Assembly: GCA_944472155.2 (NCBI GenBank)
Contig: OX235275.1
Location: 51,725,228 to 51,789,227 of the forward strand
Direction: 5' to 3'
Length of the DNA: 64,000 bases
From: Trichobilharzia szidati
Taxonomy: Eukaryota; Platyhelminthes; Trematoda; Strigeidida; Schistosomatidae
Shown here: in pieces, positions 20,757 to 32,159 of the stretch
How the letters are laid out: each line of letters starts with the position of its first letter
Position numbering within the stretch: the stretch's first letter is position 1
Translations under genes and position numbers: made by a program
Notes under the pieces: model-generated
Told to the model about the DNA's origin: nothing
The model's database searches: none
The model's input: the letters and a program-made list of their open reading frames with translations, nothing else

Positions 20757-23700
20757 TCTTCTATGTTACCGACCGTACCACTGGGACACGCTTCCTAGTT
20801 GACACTGGGGCGGAAGTTAGCGTGATCCCACCAACATCTGAAGAGCGCAAGCGGCCACTTTCCTTACAGCTTCGCGCCGCAAATGGTTCGCCAATCGCAA
20901 CGTATGGCAAAAAGTTCCTGGACCTTAACATAGGCCTACGTAGGTCATTTCGATGGGTTTTCCTTGTAGCAGATGTAACTACTGGTATTATTGGCATGGA
21001 TCTCATGCAACACTATCAGCTACTGGTTGATACTGGCAAACACAAACTGATCGATTCAGCTACAAGCCTTTCGATCTCCGGTGTTGTGACACTCACACCT
21101 GCATTAAGCCCAGTATACTCAACCCCTGCCCCTAACGGCCCTTACGCTGAAGTTCTTCAGTCCTTTGCCAATCTGTTCAAACCGGTTTCTAAACTTCCTT
21201 GTGTGACGTCTACTGTCACTCATCATATCGTGACTACTGGTCCACCGGTTTTCGCTAAGCCACGACGATTGTCCCCAGAAAAACTACAAGCCGTGAAGGC
21301 TGAATTCGAACATATGTTAGAGATGGGGATAATCCGTCCTTCCAGCAGCCCGTGGTCTTCCCCTTTACACGTGGTACCAAAGCCTAACGGGATAGATTGG
21401 AGGCCTTGTGGTGACTACCGCAGGCTTAACGCACAGACCGTACCTGATCGTTACCCCGTACCACATATTCATGACCTTACGTCGTCTCTCAAGGGTGCCA
21501 CGGTATTCAGTAAACTTGACTTAACCAGGGCCTATCACCAGATTCCAGTTCACCCAGATGATATTCCTAAGACGGCAGTGATCACCCCGTTTGGTCTTTT
21601 CGAATTTCTTCGAATGCCGTTTGGACTCCGCAATGCCGCACAAACATTCCAGCGGTTTATTCACGATGTTTTGCGAGGATTAGATTGCGCACATGCTTAC
21701 CTCGACGATATTCTCGTGGCTAGCCCAGACGAAGCTAGCCACCGTACTCATCTACAGACGGTTTTCGAGCGGCTAACAGCCCATGGTTTGACGCTAAACA
21801 TGTCCAAATGTCAGATTGGCGTCAATTCATTGACCTTCCTTGGACATGTCATTAATGAGCAGGGAATTCGCCCGCTACCTGAGAAGGTACAGGCAATACG
21901 CGACTTCCCGGAACCTGCGTCAATGAAGTCTTTACGCACATTTCTCGGCATGGTGAGCTATTATCGACGGTTCGTTCCCCAATGTGCACATATCTTACTG
22001 CCACTCACAGACCTACTAAAGGGCAGGAACAAAACATTTAGCATGACATCAGAGGCTCGAGAAGCCTTCCAGAATATAAAGTCGGCAATTGCAGACGCCA
22101 CCATGCTAGTCCACCTTGACGTCCATCTTCCACTTAGCATCTCAGTCGACGCATCTAACACAGCCATTGGAGCTGTTCTACAGCAACTGGTACATACTTC
22201 ATGGATACCAGTCGCCTTTTTCTCCCGGAAGTTGTCCGCCGCCGAAGCGAGGTATAGCACCTTTGGCAGAGAACTCCTCGCCATATACGCGGCTATCAAA
22301 CATTTTCGCCACTTTGTTGAAGGTCGGAAATTCACAGTATTTACCGATCACAAGCCACTGACGTATGCCCTCCACACTACTACGGATAGGTATTCCCCAC
22401 GCGAACTGCGTCACTTGGATTATATCTCTCAATTCACCTCGGATATTAGACATATTTCGGGGGTTGACAATGCTGTGGCAGACGCCTTGTCTCGGATATG
22501 TACCATATCGGCGCCTCCAACCATTGACTTGAAACTAATGGCGCAACGTCAGCTTACAGAGTTAGACCTTGATAAGCTGTCGTCAAATACCTCCTTACAT
22601 ATCAAGCGTATCCCGCTCGTTAATAGCGAGGGTACCATCCTCTGTGATCTGTCCACCGGTACCCCGAGACCCATCGTTCCACCTTCATTGCGCCGTACAG
22701 TTTTTGATAGCCTACACAACCTTTCCCACCCAGGTATCCGGGCAACGGACAAACTAGTGTCAGCTAGATTTGTCTGGCCTGGTATCAATCGAGACGTGCG
22801 TATCTGGGCACGTGCCTGTGTGCCGTGTCAACGGGCCAAAGTCCACAAGCACAACATCACTCCAGTGGGTTCCTTCTCCACACCCGACGCTCGCTTTAGC
22901 CACGTTCATCTAGATATAGTGGGTCCTCTACCACCATCAAATGGTCACTGTTACTTGTTGACATGTGTCGACAGGTTCACTCGTTGGCCAGAAGCTATTC
23001 CCATCCCCGATACGACTGCGGAAACCATTTGCCGAGTGTTCATGGAACGCTGGGTATCTCAATTCGGATATCCATCTACGGTGACTACAGACCGTGGACA
23101 GCAGTTTGAATCAACCCACTTCAAGAAGCTCTTAGAGCTACTGGGGTGCAAACGCATCCGAACAACCGCGTACCATCCAGCAGCAAATGGACTTGTGGAG
23201 CGTTTTCACCGTCAGCTGAAAGCTTCGTTAATGGCTACAGAGAATACTAAGTGGACTGAGTCTCTTCCCCTAGTGCTACTTAGTATCCGTTCCACACTCA
23301 AAGCAGACTTACAGTGCACTTCCGCAGAGTTGGTGTTTGGTACCACCCTCCGTCTACCGGGTGAAATTATCTCACCTGAAAGTGGTGAACCAGGTGCTAC
23401 GGATGTACAGGGTTATGCTCAGAACCTCAAGCGCCTAATGCAACGCCTGCAACCAACTCCCACTCGCACACAAAACAGGAGAGTGCAAGTAGACGCTAGA
23501 CTCGATGGCTGTACCCACGTTTTTGTGCGTTGTGACACCGTCCGTAGACCCCTACAACCTCCTTACGATGGACCATTCAAGGTCGTCAGTAGAAAAGAAA
23601 AATTTTTTGTTATTGATCGATTTGGCCGGCAAGACACCGTAAGTGTAGACCGACTTAAAGCGGCTTACATTGAAGACTCGGTACCTCTGACGCCTACGCA

Positions 23701-23857
23701 ACCGGCAACTACGCCCGCACTCACACCCCAGCCAAGTCCGATGGTCAACAAACCTGCTAAACCTAGCAGTTCCTCGGATGAGACAAGTAAGGCAACAGTT
23801 ACACGCGCCGGTCGGCGTGTGCACTGGCCTAAGCGATACTGCGAATTCGTTAACTAA
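20699..23857 (+). CDS. pol: Pol polyprotein (PR-RT-RNase H-integrase)
   Basis: Made as a Gag-Pol fusion by -1 frameshift; 1052 residues from the slip, numbered here from 20717. Protease DTGA at 29-32. [12 protein letters not shown] (229-238), [14 protein letters not shown] (265-278), YLDD catalytic motif (328-331), FLGH (374). RNase H: D478, E519, TDHK D544, D589. Integrase: H667-x3-H671-x29-C701-x2-C704, then catalytic D733, D792, E828 with 35 residues between the last two. The C-terminal half has a chromodomain-less basic tail ending at TAA 23855. All catalytic residues are present and the frame is unbroken, so the enzyme should be functional. Confidence 0.95.
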   Translation, partial: PVSQHVLATNVAGEPLPCRLFYVTDRTTGTRFLVDTGAEVSVIPPTSEERKRPLSLQLRAANGSPIATYGKKFLDLNIGLRRSFRWVFLVADVTTGIIGMDLMQHYQLLVDTGKHKLIDSATSLSISGVVTLTPALSPVYSTPAPNGPYAEVLQSFANLFKPVSKLPCVTSTVTHHIVTTGPPVFAKPRRLSPEKLQAVKAEFEHMLEMGIIRPSSSPWSSPLHVVPKPNGIDWRPCGDYRRLNAQTVPDRYPVPHIHDLTSSLKGATVFSKLDLTRAYHQIPVHPDDIPKTAVITPFGLFEFLRMPFGLRNAAQTFQRFIHDVLRGLDCAHAYLDDILVASPDEASHRTHLQTVFERLTAHGLTLNMSKCQIGVNSLTFLGHVINEQGIRPLPEKVQAIRDFPEPASMKSLRTFLGMVSYYRRFVPQCAHILLPLTDLLKGRNKTFSMTSEAREAFQNIKSAIADATMLVHLDVHLPLSISVDASNTAIGAVLQQLVHTSWIPVAFFSRKLSAAEARYSTFGRELLAIYAAIKHFRHFVEGRKFTVFTDHKPLTYALHTTTDRYSPRELRHLDYISQFTSDIRHISGVDNAVADALSRICTISAPPTIDLKLMAQRQLTELDLDKLSSNTSLHIKRIPLVNSEGTILCDLSTGTPRPIVPPSLRRTVFDSLHNLSHPGIRATDKLVSARFVWPGINRDVRIWARACVPCQRAKVHKHNITPVGSFSTPDARFSHVHLDIVGPLPPSNGHCYLLTCVDRFTRWPEAIPIPDTTAETICRVFMERWVSQFGYPSTVTTDRGQQFESTHFKKLLELLGCKRIRTTAYHPAANGLVERFHRQLKASLMATENTKWTESLPLVLLSIRSTLKADLQCTSAELVFGTTLRLPGEIISPESGEPGATDVQGYAQNLKRLMQRLQPTPTRTQNRRVQVDARLDGCTHVFVRCDTVRRPLQPPYDGPFKVVSRKEKFFVIDRFGRQDTVSVDRLKAAYIEDSVPLTPTQPATTPALTPQPSPMVNKPAKPSSSSDETSKATVTRAGRRVHWPKRYCEFVN

Positions 23858-25209
23858 ACACTTTTACGTATAAGAGTATTTCATACTCTCATTTTTTTTT
23901 CTTTCTTTGTCGCAGTTTACATTCATTTTCCATGGTATTTACCCTTTTGATTTAGTTTGTGGGCAGTAGCCGCTTTTACAGTTACTAACCTTGTTAGATT
24001 TCTTTCTCTTTACAGAGTGCTCTAGCATTTTATTTTCGGCCTTACACTCGAACAGCTAACTACATCAATCAACTCTATCGTCGTATGGTGACTACCAATA
24101 CTCGTGGAATTACAAACCAAACGACCAAAAATATGGACCCGGTTAAAAAAAAAAAATAATAATAAAATAAATAAAAAAAATAATAAAATGTAAAAACAAA
24201 AACTTTCACTGTATAGTTAAACGGACCGTGAAATATTTTTGGTATGTAAATACGTCACTTCTATGCTGTACAGTTTAATCCGCTCAATCTATTTTCACAG
24301 ATCTTACTATTTTCACTCGAGTTATGTCATGACGAATCTTATTTATTTTGTGACCCATACTTGTAATTACTTTGCATCACTTTAATTATGCAGCTCGCTA
24401 CATTTTTTTTTAACAAATGGTGATTATACTTATTCATAGCTATTGGTTGTACACACTCTTCTCTGTACCTTGCATAAGTTTCCACAGTGTTAGCAATTTC
24501 CCTTGTTTTATTTCAATTTGGCGTACCGTTTCCATGTTACACTAGTTCCTTCGCATTTATTCCGCTTAATTTTTTTTTGTTAACACCCTATGCTGATTTT
24601 TAAATCTTAACCTCTTCTTCTATTCTTTTCTGTTGCTTTTACTTTATTCCTCCTAATACGCTGGTATATTGATTGCCTTTGGTGTTACTACTAGTTTTAG
24701 TTGTTGAGGAAGGATGGAGCATTAGTCTAAGAGGAAACTTAGACTTAATGAGTCACCTTCCAGTTATAACAACGTGGGTAATGGAGGTAAACCATCACAC
24801 CTCCACATAACCCAGCTCGTATTAGTGAGTCGTCAAAAAAAAAAAAAACTAAATAAATAAATAAAATAAAAACAAAAAAATAAAAAAGATACGTATAAAT
24901 AAACGATGTTCAAAAAAAAAAAATTAAAAAAAAAAAAATCGCACCAAGGCACCAGCGTTATTCCTTCTTATATTCCATCTTACTCCAGCGATCATGTACA
25001 TAGTGCTCATAACTTGCCTTAATTTTTTTTTCCTTCATTCCTTCCTTTCTCAATATATATTTTTTTTCTTAAAAAAAAAAAAGAAAAACAGCTATTTTAT
25101 TACTATCTTCACATTTCCTTGTTCATTCACCGTGATTGTACGCCACCTTGTTACTTTTATATATCGAAGCTTGCTGTTATCCCACCAACCTTCTAAGGGG
25201 GGGATAACC
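23858..25209 (+). other. Long 3' untranslated region of the Ty3 element
   Basis: 1.35 kb without coding potential, rich in A and T tracts (24150-24185, 24836-24950, 25070-25090). Two strong RNA hairpins: 24724-24731 with 24738-24745 (AGTCTAAG/CTTAGACT), and 24775-24788 with 24799-24814 (TGGGT plus TGGAGGT pairing with ACCTCCA plus ACCCA). Possible packaging or export structures; that is inference. No env-like ORF. Confidence 0.75.
25195..25209 (+). promoter_or_regulatory. Polypurine tract
   Basis: AAGGGGGGGATAACC immediately before the 3' LTR; seven consecutive G. The expected primer for plus-strand DNA synthesis in LTR elements. Confidence 0.8.
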
Positions 25210-25601
25210 TGTAGTGTACATTGTACCTTGGAACTTTTGTTTGAATGAATGAAACCTGACATGTTGAACTTCACTTCCACTTCCGTTTTGTACTCCGGTT
25301 CCTCCTGTACGGTTACTGTCTCGCTCCCTCGCTGTACTTTCACCTAGTACACTCTTTGAGCCGACAGCCGTCTCACATCCAGATAAGTGTGTATTTTTTT
25401 ATTCCTTATCAAATTGCATATCTCGTTGTGTAAATATACTTCCGGTCCGGTTAAACTTGGCATTTTGAGTCTTCTAACTTCAATTCCGTTTCCTTAGTAC
25501 TTGCACGTAGGCAGAGTACTAATTAAGGTTATAAACGGTGAAGGATATTTGTAAGAGTGTTATTGTCAGTTAGAGGCAAAACCCTAAGTCCAACTCTTAC
25601 A
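25210..25601 (+). repeat. 3' LTR of the Ty3 element
   Basis: 392 bp, ends TGTA...TACA. Two differences from the 5' LTR (A25252, extra T at about 25394-25400). Confidence 0.95.
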
Positions 25602-25605
25602 CACT
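25602..25605. repeat. Target site duplication CACT, right copy
   Basis: Repeats 19293-19296. It lies inside the PLE codons for K-V of KIKV. Confidence 0.85.
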
Positions 25606-26540
25606 TTTATTTTGAGTGATCTGAGCTTTTGCCCCACATATTTAGTCGGACACAGCACAATATATTTTGTAAATCAAGTTGTTTTTATCCATCATTTTTA
25701 TGGGATCTTTCAGTTGATTTATTTTATTTTTAATTAGATTCGTCGGTTTAAACGTTGTGCGAATCCCAGTATTTTTGAAGCTTTTTCGAATTGTCTCTGA
25801 TGTACCATTTTTATATGGTATTGTGACTGTTTTTTTGCATTCTTCCATCTTGTCATTCTCCGGTTTTACCCTCTCTTTTCTCTTTTTCATATTATCTTTG
25901 ACAAATTCTTTTGGGTAGTTGTTGTCGAGTAGCACTGTGAATAGGACATTTATTTCTTTACACTGGTCCTCTGGCGTTGTTGTAAGTCTACGTATTCTAT
26001 CTGCAAGACCTTGTATTAATCCTCGTTTCACCGTGAGTGGATGAGCTGAGTGATAATCAAGGAATCTTCCAGAGTGTATAGTTTTTCTATATAGCATCGT
26101 TTTTATGCTATCATCCGTTACTCTTTCTATTTTGCAGTCTAACATAGGCAGTTCCCCAGTTTCATTCTCTATTTCCATAGTGAATTTTATCGAGTCGACA
26201 TGCCTATTTATGTATGAGAAGAGTTTCTCAACGTCGTTTTTTTTCACTATTACTAGTGTGTCGTCTACATATCTCCACCAACATTTTAGTGATGACCTGA
26301 ATGGTTTAAGGGCATTCTCTTCCCAAAAATCCATGAATATGTCAGCTATTATTGGTGAGATAGGCGATTCCATATCCACTTCTTCATTTTGTTGGTATAT
26401 TTTCCCTTCGAATGTGAAATATGTTGTTATTTTATTATTATTATTATCTCCTCTACGGATAACTGTGTTCTGTCTTTTAGGCTTTTATCTTCTTTTAGTC
26501 TCAACTGGCTTAATCATATTGCCTTGAGTTCACGGATCCA
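25602..26540 (-). pseudogene. PLE reverse transcriptase and start of GIY-YIG, broken by Ty3
   Basis: Main frame 26379-25642: MESPISPIIADIFM (the usual A-M-G-S-P-L-S-P is changed to D-M-E-S-P-I-S-P), catalytic YVDD at residues 37-40, LPMLDCKIERV, YRKTIHSGRF, then thumb and NLIYKIYCAVSD to a stop. Upstream 26430-26527 reads KEDKSLKDRTQLSVEEI in another frame; an AAT repeat marks the shift. Past the stop, a one-base shift gives CPTKYVGQKLRSLKIKV, the GIY-YIG start, ending at the Ty3 target. At least two frameshifts; inactive. Confidence 0.85.
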
Positions 26541-26689
26541 GTCCCTGGTTGGGAATGTATGTAAACACTGCTGAACAATCCTACACTGAGAGGAAATAGC
26601 CGGTTGTCAAGTGTTCCATGGCTGATTTTCAATGCTGTCTATAACTGAGATGTTTTGTTCATGGTGGAATTTAAAAATTGAAATGAAAT

Positions 26690-27060
26690 ACTGCGCACCC
26701 TCCAGGCTTCGAACCCAACACCATTTAGTTATAAGACGTGTGAGCCCGTCAACCATTAAGCCACTGGCACCCAACCGATCCAATGGCCATTTCATTACGT
26801 AACGCGACCACTTCTCAATATCTTCTTCCTCGATGAGTTACTGCCTCACCTTCAACCTGCTGTAACCTGCTGGTCACGGCTTCCCAAAACGTCCTGAGTT
26901 CGAACCCCACCGTGTGGGTGCGTACTGATGAAGAGTTCCAAACTAGGCTGACGAAACAGCTGGCTGTCCAGTACTCCCAGCTGGTTTTCGAATAGTTCTC
27001 TAACTGATGTCAGCTCACGATGAAATCCTCCAACCAATCAGACTAAACCCCTACAAAAAA
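26690..27060. mobile_element. F2 SINE pair, head to head
   Basis: A minus-strand 5' part (about 26690-26885, with tRNA-like boxes, GGCTTCGAACCCAACACC on plus) joins a plus-strand 3' part (26886-27060). The latter has its own B box GAGTTCGAACCCC and an HHR with stem I GTACTG/CAGTAC, core ATGAAGA, GAAA, and stem III CAG-CTGG-CTG, which here has a real four-base loop. The first core C is A. Confidence 0.7.
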
Positions 27061-27064
27061 CCTT

Positions 27065-27865
27065 TACTTGAAATGAAATAGAAAATCAATAATTATACTA
27101 TTACTAATCTGTCTAGCTAATTGTTTTCCTTTATTCACATAAGAACTCGTTAACCTTACTGACTAAAAACTTCACCGTTTAATTCATAATAATAATAGCT
27201 ATAAATACTAATCAAAATAGAAGAGGGCATCTTAAAAAAAACCCATTTTTTATGCTTATTTAAGTGAAAATTATAGGCCATCAACATTATTATTATTATC
27301 ACAAATTGTCATAAATTTCATTGTTTACGTTTTGTTTTAATGCATATACGACATTGAACATAAATAATGGTGATAATGACCTTGAATTCAAAACAGTTTT
27401 GCTCATCATCATCATCATTATCATCATCATTTTGGCTGTAGAATAAATGCTCACAATTTTGCTTCACTTGACCTGCAGACAAATGAATGAATAGCTAGTC
27501 TGTTCTTCTGCCCTTTTGTCTCGCTTGCTCTCTTTCTCTCGCTCTCCATGTCTATCTTTCCTTCTTCTCCTTAGGGTGTGAAGAAGAATAAAGGAAGCAA
27601 TTCTGCTGAATAAATAAATAAATAAATAATCATGAAAAACAAAGCATACATCCTTAAGTTTGTTTTTTATTGTTTTTTGTTTTTCTGAGAGTTTTGGCGG
27701 GGAGAATAAATCTTGCCAAAATTGATAATACTTGAAAATGAAGCATTGTGTTTAAATTGAATGCATTCAAAGTGTGTGTAATGGTCTATTGGACAAAGAA
27801 GTAAGTATTTTCAAGAGTTTTGTCTGTAGGGATTTTATTTGTATCCGGTTAGATGATGATGATGA
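27065..27865. other. AT-rich DNA with simple repeats
   Basis: A CAT/ATC trinucleotide run at about 27404-27434 and an AATA tetranucleotide run at about 27609-27632. No ORF, no dispersed repeat that I recognise. Confidence 0.6.
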
Positions 27866-27869
27866 AGAT

Positions 27870-28025
27870 GACGGATTGACCTAATTCAGTTAGAGAACCA
27901 GTAAAAACTAGTAGGGAGTACTGGACACCTGTTTCGCTCACGTTTGAGGCTCTTCGACAATTCCTTCCAGGAGTTCTACTGAGAGATCATGATCAGTGGG
28001 GTCCACCCACAAAGGGTTTGAGGAT
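27870..28025 (-). mobile_element. F2 SINE fragment with HHR
   Basis: Minus strand: core TCGAAGA, stem II region GCCTC...GAGC, GAAA, CAG/GTG, TC, then CAGTACTCC (about 27920-27975). The core is altered at two positions. The family tail continues to about 27870. Confidence 0.6.
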
Positions 28026-28470
28026 AAACACACACTGAAGAAAATTTGGCTGTTGTTCGTGGTGCATACAGCACGAATATGCGTCGGTGGCATAGCGGTT
28101 AGGACGCTCGCCGACCATGCACATGGTCCGAGGTTCGATCCCCGGTCGGCGCACTCCTTTACCTCTCTAAGCCAGAAATAATGCTGGTGAAGAGGAAAGG
28201 TTGAGCATCAGGCTAGCAACCCCATCCTGTAAGACAAACACTGCTACAGAAACTTCAAGCCACAAGCATGAAGCCCTATGTTCCACTGGGGAACGCGAAG
28301 GGAAAAAAAATAAACAGCACGAATAGGTAGAAGTTAGAATCCATGGGTCATTGAATTGATTTTCATTTGCTGATTGGTCTACGAGTTCGTTTTCCTACTG
28401 GTAGGTTCGGGGTTCAGTCATTAGTGGGTTTTCACCGTAGGGGTTTTCAAACTAGGACACTTTAAGTTAT
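28000..28470 (+). mobile_element. F2 SINE interrupted by another SINE
   Basis: F2 body words (TTCGTGGTGCATACAGCACGAATA, split into pieces by the insertion, then GGTAGAAGTTAGAATCCATGG) flank 28080-28313. A worn tRNA-like part follows (CTACGAGTTCG, GGTTCGGGGTTCAG near 28410) with no HHR core left. Confidence 0.6.
28080..28313 (+). mobile_element. tRNA-derived SINE with RTE-like tail (no HHR), nested
   Basis: 234 bp flanked by a perfect 12-bp target duplication ACAGCACGAATA (28068-28079, 28314-28325). A box TGGCATAGCGG, B box GGTTCGATCCC. The body includes AAATAATGCTGGTGAAGAGG, and the tail reads GAAGCCCTATGTTCCACTGG then A-rich. The tail matches the RTE LINE 3' ends in this window, so RTE machinery probably moves it. 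It is not a functional tRNA: the anticodon arm cannot be folded normally. Confidence 0.85.
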
Positions 28471-28990
28471 ATATGTCCAAACCAAGTTCACTTTTAACAG
28501 TTTGAAAAAAATTTGGGCATTGGGTATATGATATTCATTATAATCAAGGTTTTTGTATTTCCCAATGAATGAAAAACAAATCGATATTGTATTTACTGAC
28601 GTTCCTCTATTTGATGCTAATAGCTTTATCAAAGCAATAATATTAAAACAAGATTTCAAAAATCCACTCAGCTCATATATAACAACTTAATCATTGTTCC
28701 TCTGCATGGGGTAATTTTCGCGTGGTCGAGTTGGTCAACTGGTAAAGGTGTAGATTTCTGGATTTGATAAGTGTGTAAGATTATAAAAGCAGCATGTGTT
28801 TACATAATGAAATTGCTTATCACATTTGTGTTGGTTTGTCATTTCATGGGGAGGAGGGTGTCATAACCAGGTCAGATTCTGTTTTAGTCCATAATTCCTA
28901 CTCAGACATGATGTGCTTCTGATGATATTAGACGTTCTTTGTGATTTCTGAAATTCTTTTCTGGATTATTTCACTTGGTGGACAGGACTA
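28467..28990 (-). mobile_element. PLE 3' end with HHR
   Basis: Minus strand: a remnant of the endonuclease C-terminus (complement of TTAGACGTTCTTTGTGATTT, matching the NHKERLVSEA region of 16711-17200), UTR, then the HHR at about 28590-28640 (TTGATAA core, stem II, GGAAC in place of GAAAC). Same family as 16711-17640. Confidence 0.7.
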
Positions 28991-29845
28991 CCTAAAACAG
29001 CTCAACTGATAGATGTTACCGTGATGTGGTGGTCTTGCTTGCACACCGTAATGACCTAACAAGCAACAGTGGAGGGTGATACTATGCCAGAAAGATCTTC
29101 TGGATAACTGTCAGGCTACAAGTAGTTACTATCATAGTGTAAGTGGTACACACTAAGTCAGGTGTCTATGGACGAAGATATACTACTGGCCACCATAGGT
29201 GTAACAGCAGTAAAGTGTTTCCCTCAGATGATCAGCAAGTCATCTACTCTGGCTGTCCGCTCTCAGGGGAGACGAGGGATTGTTAGAAAATGGCCTGTCC
29301 CAAAAGTTGTAAATCCCGACTTACCTTGTGGAGGTCCCTAGACGATGATAAGACCTTATTACGAACGCAACTCCAAAAACAACTCCAACAGGTCATGCAT
29401 GACCGGCACTAAGCAGTTGTTCCTTGGGAACTGCCGTCAAGCAATACCACAGGGTTTTCAATTCCAGGCACTCTAAGTAGAAACCAGTTCCTAGGTTGTG
29501 TGGAACCGTAAGATAATAACAGCTCACACACACTTCTTTAGGCTTAAAGAATCTTCCTTATGATCACCTACGTCCATCTCCATCACTTTCATTGTCTTAT
29601 TCTATGGGTGGGTCTCTCATCTTCTTTTAAATCTGCCACCATTAACAGAGACAGGTGCTGGAGAAACGCTGCTAATAATCTCGTAAAACCAAACTGCTAA
29701 TCCCCCGTTGAAGCATACAGTGTCAGAACCCTTTGGCAAGTTGGACAACTGCTTTCACTCAACATAACCCAAGCTTCTTGAGCCATGGATGTATGTTGTG
29801 TTTTTCGGAGATACGTATATAAAACCCAATTGTTGTTATTAGTAT
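28990..29845. other. Unassigned DNA
   Basis: No ORF. 29410-29440 (TTGTTCCTTGGGAACTGCCG) resembles 63700-63720, so part may be an unnamed dispersed repeat. Confidence 0.4.
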
Positions 29846-29849
29846 TGGT

Positions 29850-30040
29850 TTCAAGATTTCACCATGAACTGACATCAGTTGGAGAATCATTGAAAACCAG
29901 TAAGGGAGTACTGGGTAGCTGTTTCATCACAGTTTTGAACTCTTCACCAGAAAGCACCCATGACTCAACGGGAATCGAACTTAAGACCTTCCCATTACCA
30001 CGTGAGCTCCCAATTATCCACTTAATACAGAAACCATAAA
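29850..30040 (-). mobile_element. F2 SINE fragment
   Basis: The complement shows the family tail (CAAGATTTCACCATGAACTG on plus), the CAGTACTCCC word and a worn HHR; the promoter part retains a B-box-like word near 29970. Confidence 0.55.
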
Positions 30041-31315
30041 ACTACTATCTAGTGTCTAAATCACTTTGATAGTGACTAAGAAGTACAAATGGTTGAGCTG
30101 AGTAGTGCTCATATTTCTTCTCAGCTTGATTTCTTGATTGATACTATGGTCGGAACATACTTTGTTTTCAGTGGAGGTCGTGAGGAAACTTTACCTCGAA
30201 TTATTTAACTTGAGAATGACTAATCTAACTTCATATATGAAAGTTGGCTATGACACTGGGGGAGGTGAGCAGCAGAAGCGTGCAGGTAAAGCAGATTACT
30301 CAATTCTGATGCTATTGTAGTTGTGTCCTATGAGTTGGATAGCAAACAAAAGGGTAGAGAAATCATCGGAGTCAACCAGTCACCCCCATAATGATCAGAG
30401 GAGACGCCATTAATACACTTATGAAGAATTCTAAAAGCTTACTTTATATTTCATTTGATGTAGAAGAAGTTGAATAGAAAGATATTGAAACGTCTGCAAT
30501 TCAACTATTAGGCTCCAAGAAAGAAAACGACACCTGTACCAAAGATATTATTGACTAGATTCCTTAAGAGACGTGGGGAGATTTTGTGTGAAGATAAACG
30601 CAAGGAGAACAGAAATAAGTGAAAACAATAAGAAGTCCCTTCATGAAAATTATATTGTGGCATTGAAAGAAGGATCACAGCCATGGAGAAATCAGCGATC
30701 GAACGTACTGTCCACTGACACATATTTGAGACTTTTATCCACAGTTTAGTATTATGAAAGAATTTTAAAGCCTACCTGGTGAATTCAGGAGCCTGCTGGG
30801 ACTTTTTTCATTCTTTATAAAGTCTTGTAACAACATTTCAATAAACTGGCTCGTTTAAAGCAGTGCGACTTTAAGACCTTAGGAGATAACTTGGATGACC
30901 TCACTTTAACTGACAACCTATCTCTCAGTATATTAGCTTTTCAGAACAATAATCACAGATGTGTGGCTCCTGAGAATCACTTCCCTAAACTGAATATTCT
31001 ACTTAGTGATGCGACAATGGATTACCTCATGGACAAGTCTCACTAGAAATCTCCAATTCAAGAAATGTTTTATTGATACAACTGCATAAATGTTGATACT
31101 ATGATAAAGACAGGCACTTGAGCAATACTGATTAAATAATATGACTCAAAACTAATAAAGAAGATTTATATCTCAGGTGAATGATTCTTTTACGATTTTG
31201 TTCTCTGAGCTGCACGTCTTATATACGAAGTTCTCATTGTCTTTCGAAACAGTTTCTTCAAAGTTGGCTTCAATTTCTAAGTCTATGAAATTAACCAATA
31301 CTAATGCGAATCTCA
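30040..31315. other. Unassigned DNA, about 1.3 kb
   Basis: Short frames only (30138-30320; 30508-30723 minus), none with a motif I recognise. It may be very old transposon sequence. Confidence 0.4.
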
Positions 31316-31319
31316 TTGA

Positions 31320-31830
31320 ACACTAGTAACTGGTGTGATGTGTCCAGTCTTTTGTTTGGTGCGAAGTGAATACTACCATCACGATGCACTTTGAATTGTT
31401 GATGCTAGATGGTTGGAGCCAATCAGAATAAGGCATTGGAACTACAGCCCTATAGGAGGTCAATCGCAACCTCAAATTATATATTTGTATTTTATTAGAG
31501 CTTCTTTCCACACAGTATTTTGCTACAAGCATGGAATTTTCAGCATGTGATATCGGTAGCCCAAATCTAGCAGGCCAAACATTGATTTCAAGTGTGCGTC
31601 GGCCGGAGACCGAAACTCGGACCATATGCTTGGTCGAAGGGAGTACTAACTGCTGTGCTACAGACACACAGTGATGACGTCTCTCACTGTAGTTAGCAAT
31701 GGGTAACGTGGGTTCGGATCTCAGGAGGGACATGAATTCCCTCAATGTTGCAGATACGCCTTGCTGACTAGTGAGTGCCAACTATGAAGAAACCTAGGTC
31801 AGGCAAATCTTCCTGCAAATCACCTCCAAC
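31320..31830. mobile_element. F3 SINE, minus part and plus part, with LINE tail between
   Basis: A minus F3 tail (ACTAGTAACTGGTGTGATGTG at 31324-31344) and a plus F3 unit (about 31590-31830: B box GGTTCGGATCTC near 31710, GCAGATACGCCTTGCTGACT, AAACCTAGGTCAGGC). The HHR is damaged by insertions between core and stem II. 31488-31560 between them is a CR1/Jockey-like LINE tail. Confidence 0.6.
31488..31560 (-). mobile_element. CR1/Jockey-like LINE 3' tail fragment
   Basis: ATTAGAGCTTCTTTCCACAC and GGAATTTTCAGCATG match, with substitutions, the 3' ends at 45943 and 47445 on the minus strand. Confidence 0.55.
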
Positions 31831-32159
31831 CACCTAAAAATAATGCGAATTTTCAAGCAATCACAATATTGGTTGTCACGAGTAATTATTATAACGTTTA
31901 CGGGGAAAAAATAACAAAAGTCCACTTCATATTTCAACCTGCACTGAAAATGGTGTCTTGGAAGACAATGAAGGTCTCACTATTAAACCGTCTGGATCAG
32001 AGAATCTAACCACGTCAAAATGATGCGAAAGTATGTATCATTCGCGAGTTTATTTCACTTATTCGGTTCACGCAACCAACTATAAAGAACAGTGATCCAA
32101 ACTTAACAAAAACACTCGAAGAATAGCTGCATTATTAATTGAGATTATAAATTTGAAAG

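Larger units (their letters stand above)
19297..25601 (+). mobile_element. Complete Ty3/gypsy LTR retrotransposon, CsRn1/Boudicca-like
   Basis: 6305 bp. Order: 391-bp LTR, primer-binding site, leader, gag, pol (protease, RT, RNase H, integrase), 1.35-kb 3' untranslated region, polypurine tract, 392-bp LTR. LTR ends are TGTA...TACA. Both ORFs are uninterrupted, and the LTRs differ by one substitution and one T in a T run. It is therefore a recent insertion and may be competent. Clade call rests on the CHCC Gag knuckle and the Trp-tRNA-like primer site, traits I associate with CsRn1-type elements. It lies antisense to the PLE it interrupts. Confidence 0.93.

Noticed and set aside
21961..22335. 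124-codon minus-strand frame inside pol
   Set aside because: Shadow of the pol coding strand; no independent signal.
27404..27434. CRISPR-like or satellite array
   Set aside because: Only trinucleotide microsatellite; no spaced repeats anywhere in the window, and the sequence is eukaryotic.
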